DNA from: Clostridia bacterium
GTDB taxonomy: Bacteria; Bacillota; Clostridia; Christensenellales; CAG-138
Length of the DNA stretch: 25,033 nucleotides
NCBI GenBank assembly: GCA_016296415.1
Contig: JAEDJH010000012.1
Span: forward strand, 1 to 25,033
Reading direction: 5' to 3'
Shown here one piece after another: positions 20,903 through 25,033 of this stretch. Positions within the stretch are counted from its first letter, which is position 1. Every line of letters starts with the position of its first letter. The notes below the pieces were generated by a model, which was given only the letters and a program-made list of their open reading frames with translations, was not told the origin of the DNA and did no database searches. Position numbers and translations under genes: made by a program.

Positions 20903-21734
20903 GCTGGTTGAGCTCGGTCTTGCCGATTCGAGGGAAAAAGCCCGTTCCATGATAATGGCGGGTTTGGTGTACAAAAACGGACAAAAGCTCGATAAAGCCG
21001 GCACATTTGTGACCGCCGACGATAAGATTCAGGTGAAGGAAAGCCTTAATCCCTTCGTCAGCAGGGGCGGGCTTAAACTGCAAAAGGCGATCACCGAATA
21101 CGGGTTGGAGCTTACGGGCAAAGTTGCAATGGATATAGGTGCGTCCACGGGAGGCTTTACGGACTGTATGCTTTCACACGGGGCGGCGAAGGTGTATGCC
21201 ATTGACGTGGGTTACGGACAGCTTGATTGGCGGCTCAGAAACGACGGGCGTGTTGTCGTAATGGAGCGCACAAACGCCCGGGCAATGGTGCCGGAGTGGT
21301 TTGAGGAAAGACCGGAGTTTGCCTCGATAGATGTTTCTTTTATATCGGTTAAGCTGATTTTGCCGGCGCTTTACGAATGCCTTGCGGACGAGGCTGAGGC
21401 GGTGGTACTCGTCAAGCCCCAATTCGAGGCAGGACGTGAAAAAATAGGCAAAAACGGCGTTGTAAAGAGCGAGGAAACGCATATTGAGGTCTTATATTCG
21501 ACGATGTGCTTTTGCAAAGAGAAGGGATACGGGATAAAGCATGTTGACTTTTCTCCGATAACCGGACCGAAAGGGAATATAGAGTTTCTGCTCGTATTGG
21601 AAAAGGGCGGGGATATCAAAAACCGCAAAGATGCGGCGGAGTTTGAAAGAATCTGTATCGAAACGGTTAAAGCGGCGCATTGCAGCCTGGATAAAAAGGG
21701 TGGTGAAATTGTACATGAAGAAAGTGGGAATTAA
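20880..21734 (+). CDS. tlyA: TlyA family rRNA 2'-O-methyltransferase / putative hemolysin
   Basis: TlyA methylates ribose 2'-hydroxyls in 16S and 23S rRNA using SAM. It has been called a hemolysin, but the methyltransferase role is the better supported one. The 284-residue product starts with an S4 RNA-binding domain (about 1-60; Arg-Ala-Asp-Val-Arg-Leu-Val-Glu-Leu-Gly-Leu-Ala). The RrmJ/FtsJ methyltransferase fold follows, with the SAM loop Asp-Ile-Gly-Ala-Ser-Thr-Gly-Gly-Phe-Thr-Asp (85-95) and Ala-Ile-Asp-Val-Gly-Tyr-Gly. Asp-Val-Ser-Phe-Ile-Ser and Val-Lys-Pro-Gln-Phe-Glu follow. GGAGG at 20869-20873 is 6 nt before the ATG. It overlaps dxs by 23 nt and nadK by 20 nt. Confidence 0.95.
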   Translation: MKLRADVRLVELGLADSREKARSMIMAGLVYKNGQKLDKAGTFVTADDKIQVKESLNPFVSRGGLKLQKAITEYGLELTGKVAMDIGASTGGFTDCMLSHGAAKVYAIDVGYGQLDWRLRNDGRVVVMERTNARAMVPEWFEERPEFASIDVSFISVKLILPALYECLADEAEAVVLVKPQFEAGREKIGKNGVVKSEETHIEVLYSTMCFCKEKGYGIKHVDFSPITGPKGNIEFLLVLEKGGDIKNRKDAAEFERICIETVKAAHCSLDKKGGEIVHEESGN

Positions 21735-22503
21735 CTTCAATCTCGCAAATAAGAGCGTTCTGCCGCAGCTTGAAAAGGTTGTGGAAGCCTTTGAAAGCAT
21801 GGGCTATGAATGCAGTCTGAACACCCCCGATGGGCTTAAACTCGATCCTAAAATGGATTTGGCCGTGGCGGTGGGAGGCGACGGCACGATTTTGCGCATT
21901 GCAAGGCTTGCCTCGGAGCATGATCTGCCCGTTTTGGGGATAAATGTCGGCAGAGTCGGCTTCTTAAACGAGATAAGCGTTGAGAACGTGGAAAGGGCTG
22001 TTTCCGACTTTGAGGATGGAAAATGCTTTTATGACCGCCTTATAATGATGGAGTGCACGATAAACGGCAAAGAAAAGCTGACCGGAGTGAACGATATAAT
22101 CATGTACAAAAACAGCTTTTATTCGACCGTGCATATAGATATGGAGTTTGACGGCATATCTGCGGGTGAGGTTTACGGCGACGGTATAATCATATCGACG
22201 CCAACGGGTTCAACCGCATACAATCTGTCGGCAGGCGGTCCGATACTACATCAAAACATTGATGCGTTTTCGGTTACGCCGATATGTCCGCATTCTCTCG
22301 GCGTAAGACCCATGGTGTTTTCGGCGGATACGACGATGAAGTTTACCGTGAGAAGCGAGGGAAAGCTTTCGGTTGACGGAGTGGACGTGAGAGAGCTTTG
22401 CAAAAATGATGTTGTTGAGGCAAGAAGGTCGGACAAGTTTGCGAGGATAATTCGTTTTCAAAGACGCAATATATACTCGCTGATAAGGGGAAAACTGGGC
22501 TGA
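21715..22503 (+). CDS. nadK: NAD kinase
   Basis: NadK phosphorylates NAD to NADP with ATP or polyphosphate. The 262-residue product has the signature Gly-Gly-Asp-Gly-Thr (54-58), then Gly-Ile-Asn-Val-Gly-Arg-Val-Gly-Phe-Leu, the Val-Asn-Asp-Ile-Ile-Met segment (equivalent of the Asn-Glu motif), and Thr-Pro-Thr-Gly-Ser-Thr-Ala-Tyr. Pro-Ile-Cys-Pro-His-Ser-Leu precedes the C-terminal strand region. The ATG at 21715 lies inside tlyA, preceded by AAGGGTGG; the frame is open further upstream but the N-terminal Lys-Lys-Val-Gly-Ile-Asn is the family start. In many Firmicutes argR separates nadK and recN; here only 14 nt do. Confidence 0.95.
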   Translation: MKKVGINFNLANKSVLPQLEKVVEAFESMGYECSLNTPDGLKLDPKMDLAVAVGGDGTILRIARLASEHDLPVLGINVGRVGFLNEISVENVERAVSDFEDGKCFYDRLIMMECTINGKEKLTGVNDIIMYKNSFYSTVHIDMEFDGISAGEVYGDGIIISTPTGSTAYNLSAGGPILHQNIDAFSVTPICPHSLGVRPMVFSADTTMKFTVRSEGKLSVDGVDVRELCKNDVVEARRSDKFARIIRFQRRNIYSLIRGKLG

Positions 22504-22517
22504 AGAAAGGAAACGGG

Positions 22518-24200
22518 ATGCTTCAACGGGTAAATATCGAAAATATAGCGCTGATCGACAGACTTGAGATAGAGCTTGCGGAGGGGTTTAACGTCCTTAC
22601 GGGTGAAACCGGCGCAGGAAAGTCGATAATTATTGATGCGCTCGGGCTTATACTCGGCGAAAGATCGAGCAAGGAGCTGATAACCCACGGTGAGCAGAGG
22701 GCAAGGGTGGAGGCGGAGTTTTTGCTTTCTGAAAACTCAAATGCAAGAAAATACCTGCTTGAAAACGAGCTTGACTGTTCGGAGGATTACCTGACCGTAT
22801 CGAGGGAAATATTTGTTTCGGGCAGAAACGTCTGCAGGGTGAACGGAACGCTTGTAAGTACCGCTATGCTCAAGGAGCTGACGTCGCATCTTGTGGATGT
22901 GCACGGACAGCATGAGCATCAGTCGCTCATAATGCCGTCAAAGCATATAGACTACCTCGATGCCTTCGGCGGCGAAAGCATTGCCTCGTTGAAGAAGGAA
23001 ACTGCGGCAAAGTATCACGAGTATAAGCAAATTGCAAAGGAGCTTCAATCGGGCTTTATGTCCGAGGACGAGCGTATGCGCAGGATAGATATACTCGGGT
23101 ATCAGGTGCGTGAGATAAACGCCGCAGGGCTCTTTAACGGTGAGGAAGAAGCGCTCAAGGAGGAACAGGAGGTTCTGAACAACTCCGAAACTATAATCAA
23201 CGCCCTAAACTACGCAAACGAAATGCTGAACGGCGAGCAAAGCCAAGCGGTTTCGGCGGTAAAAACGGCGCTGAAGCAGCTTGAAAGCATAGCTTCTATT
23301 GCAGGACACTATTCGGAGGTTTCCGAGCGACTGGCGGATGCTTACTACTCTCTTGAGGATGTGGCACGCACGGTGAGCGATATGCGAGCGGACGCAGAGC
23401 ATAACCCCGGGCGTCTGGACGAAATAGGCGCAAGGCTGTACACCATCGCAAATCTGAAAAAGAAATACGGCGGCAGCGTTGAGGCGGTCATTGCGTTTGG
23501 AAACGCCGCCGAGGTCGAGCTTATGCAGCTTGAATGCGCCGATGAAAGGCGTGATGCGCTCATAAAGCGGCTAAACGATGCCGAGATTGAGTACAGAAAA
23601 ATCGCAGGCGAATTGACCGAGGCGAGAAAAAACGCCGCAAAGGCGCTTGAACCCATGGTAGTGCGGCATTTAAGCGACCTGGGGCTTGTCAACTCGGAGT
23701 TTTGCGTGGAATTTACCACCGCCGAGGAAATTTCGGAGTCGGGAACGGATAAGGTAATATTCCTATTGACCACCAACAAGGGCGAGCCGCCGAAGCAGCT
23801 CAACAAGGTCGCATCGGGCGGAGAGCTTTCGAGAATAATGCTTGCGCTCAAGACTATAATTGCCGGAGAGGACGATATACCTACGCTCATATTTGACGAA
23901 ATAGACGTGGGGGTAAGCGGCAGAATTTCCGCAATGGTGGGGGAAAAGATGCACCGCATTGCAAACAGCCGGCAGGTTATCTGCATAACGCATTCGCCGC
24001 AGATAGCGGCATACGCCGAGGGGCATTTCCTCGTTGAGAAGCGTGACTTTGGGGATAAGATGAGAACCAACGTGCGCCGGCTGACCATGGACGAGCATAT
24101 CGACGAGGTAGCCCGAATCATGGGAACGGGTGCCGAAAGTGATTTGGCACGCAGACACGCAGAGGAACTTATAACCGTCAGCCGCAGCAGAACCTTATAG
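22518..24200 (+). CDS. recN: DNA repair protein RecN
   Basis: RecN is an SMC-like ATPase recruited to double-strand breaks. The 560-residue product has Walker A Gly-Glu-Thr-Gly-Ala-Gly-Lys-Ser at 29-36 and the His-Gly-Gln-His-Glu-His-Gln motif (near 135). A central coiled-coil region (about 150-390), the ABC signature Ala-Ser-Gly-Gly-Glu-Leu-Ser-Arg (about 432-440) and Walker B Thr-Leu-Ile-Phe-Asp-Glu-Ile-Asp-Val-Gly-Val-Ser-Gly (about 456-468) follow. Ile-Thr-His-Ser-Pro-Gln (about 492) is the switch His region. Size is normal for Firmicutes. GAAAGGAAACGGG precedes the ATG. Last gene of the block that starts at asp23; no terminator was recognised after it. Confidence 0.96.
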   Translation: MLQRVNIENIALIDRLEIELAEGFNVLTGETGAGKSIIIDALGLILGERSSKELITHGEQRARVEAEFLLSENSNARKYLLENELDCSEDYLTVSREIFVSGRNVCRVNGTLVSTAMLKELTSHLVDVHGQHEHQSLIMPSKHIDYLDAFGGESIASLKKETAAKYHEYKQIAKELQSGFMSEDERMRRIDILGYQVREINAAGLFNGEEEALKEEQEVLNNSETIINALNYANEMLNGEQSQAVSAVKTALKQLESIASIAGHYSEVSERLADAYYSLEDVARTVSDMRADAEHNPGRLDEIGARLYTIANLKKKYGGSVEAVIAFGNAAEVELMQLECADERRDALIKRLNDAEIEYRKIAGELTEARKNAAKALEPMVVRHLSDLGLVNSEFCVEFTTAEEISESGTDKVIFLLTTNKGEPPKQLNKVASGGELSRIMLALKTIIAGEDDIPTLIFDEIDVGVSGRISAMVGEKMHRIANSRQVICITHSPQIAAYAEGHFLVEKRDFGDKMRTNVRRLTMDEHIDEVARIMGTGAESDLARRHAEELITVSRSRTL

Positions 24201-24231
24201 TGAAACTTTATATAATGATGGGGTAAAATAC

Positions 24232-24261
24232 TTTACAGACGGGTGTTAATAGTTGTATAAT
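24232..24261 (+). promoter_or_regulatory. Sigma-A promoter of the DUF4956 gene
   Basis: TTTACA (24232-24237), an 18-nt spacer and perfect TATAAT (24256-24261). Transcription should start near 24268, leaving about 25 nt before the ATG at 24293, with AAAGGAG at 24277-24283. A second TATAAT-like box at 24211-24216 has no matching -35. Confidence 0.65.
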
Positions 24262-24292
24262 ATCATCATAAATCTTAAAGGAGTATAATCCA

Positions 24293-24991
24293 ATGCTTCA
24301 AAACATCATCAGATTTGCGGCGGAACCTGCAACGGGAAGTGGTTTCTCGTTCGGAAGCATCTTTGCAGCATCGCTCGATCCGCTGCAGGTATTCTTTACG
24401 TTCCTGCTTGCCCTTATAATCGGCGTAATCATTTTCTTGGTATATAAGGCAACCTTTGCCGGAGTAATGTACTCAAGAAGCTTCAATATCAGCTTAATAA
24501 TGCTGACGCTCGTAACGTCGCTTATGCTGCTGCTCATTACAAGCAACCTTGCGCTGTCCCTCGGTATGGTCGGTGCATTGTCCATCATCCGTTTCCGCAC
24601 GGCGGTCAAGGATCCGATCGACACGGTATTTATGTTCTGGGCGGTCGGCGAAGGAATTGCAATCGGCGCCGGCTTCTATGACGTGACCGTTTACTCCGTC
24701 ATCTGCATAGGGCTGTTCCTTGTTGTGATCGGTGCTGTCAAGGTAAAGGGAGCGCAATCCTACCTTCTGATAATCCGTTACGACGAAGTTGCCTCTGCGA
24801 CAGTCAAGCAGCTTATGGCAAAGCTTCCGAAGGCAAGGCTTAAAAGCAAAACCGTACGTCCCAATGGCATTGAAATAACAATCGAGGTACGCCTTAAGGA
24901 TTCCGAAACGGCGTTTGTGGAGCGTCTTGCCAAGGTGGAGGGCGTATATGATGCGGCACTGATAAGCCATCAGGGCGATATTGTGGCGTAA
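24293..24991 (+). CDS. DUF4956 domain membrane protein
   Basis: A 232-residue membrane protein of the DUF4956 family. About four membrane segments lie near 32-52, 65-85, 107-127 and 131-148, followed by a cytoplasmic C-terminal domain of about 80 residues with a ferredoxin-like strand/helix pattern. The most recognisable stretch is Leu-Gly-Met-Val-Gly-Ala-Leu-Ser-Ile-Ile-Arg-Phe-Arg-Thr, after the second helix. DUF4956 genes are often next to VTC-domain (polyphosphate polymerase-like) and CotH-like genes in Clostridia, so the following gene, outside this window, is likely to be of that kind. The biochemical role is not known. It has its own promoter and a clear Shine-Dalgarno. The last 42 bases of the window hold no start of a further gene that I can support. 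Confidence 0.82.
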   Translation: MLQNIIRFAAEPATGSGFSFGSIFAASLDPLQVFFTFLLALIIGVIIFLVYKATFAGVMYSRSFNISLIMLTLVTSLMLLLITSNLALSLGMVGALSIIRFRTAVKDPIDTVFMFWAVGEGIAIGAGFYDVTVYSVICIGLFLVVIGAVKVKGAQSYLLIIRYDEVASATVKQLMAKLPKARLKSKTVRPNGIEITIEVRLKDSETAFVERLAKVEGVYDAALISHQGDIVA

Positions 24992-25033
24992 GGCATAACA
25001 AATACGGTACTGAAGCAGCCGTGCAGTCAAAGC

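Overview
The window reads as chromosomal core sequence from a spore-forming member of the Clostridia, most likely an Oscillospirales/Ruminococcaceae-type Firmicute. The basis is a complete spoIIIA locus, a fused ispH-rpsA gene, the order asp23-amaP-DUF2273-nusB-(Kae1-like)-xseA-xseB-ispA-dxs-tlyA-nadK-recN, AGGAGG-type ribosome binding sites, and tightly packed co-oriented genes. I saw no tRNA, rRNA, CRISPR array, insertion sequence or phage gene.

Layout. (1) Positions 1-2809 are an accessory-looking left end: an unrecognised small protein on the minus strand, a C45/choloylglycine-hydrolase-like enzyme and a GNAT acetyltransferase on the plus strand, and a CrtO-family membrane protein on the minus strand. 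(2) Positions 2978-8698 are a plus-strand operon with its own sigma-A-type promoter: surE, a BaiN/HI0933 flavoprotein, cmk, plsC and the ispH-rpsA fusion, ending at a hairpin terminator. (3) Positions 8775-13977 hold an unrecognised polytopic membrane protein followed by spoIIIAA-AH, the forespore-mother cell channel. spoIIIAF is only 54 codons long here and lacks the ring domain. (4) Positions 14000-24200 start at a strong promoter ahead of asp23 and run through the envelope/Asp23 module, then transcription (nusB), DNA repair (xseA, xseB, recN), isoprenoid precursors (ispA, dxs), rRNA methylation (tlyA) and NADP synthesis (nadK). (5) Positions 24232-25033 hold a promoter and a DUF4956 membrane protein, probably the first gene of a polyphosphate/VTC-type locus that continues outside the window.

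Functional links. IspH and Dxs belong to the MEP isoprenoid pathway and IspA uses its products. PlsC and Cmk feed phospholipid synthesis. The SpoIIIA proteins assemble with SpoIIQ-type partners during engulfment. XseA and XseB form exonuclease VII.

Three observations stand out. First, the ispH-rpsA fusion carries a near-consensus promoter, a 5' hairpin and a Shine-Dalgarno/ATG exactly at the domain boundary, and codon usage changes in the S1 half, so free S1 may be made from inside the gene. Second, a perfect 10-bp inverted repeat buries the spoIIIAA start codon, and its left arm overlaps a sigma-E-like -10 element, which would block translation of read-through RNA but not of sporulation RNA. 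Third, spoIIIAF is reduced to its two membrane segments. All positions and motifs were read by eye; no alignment, folding or database search was run.
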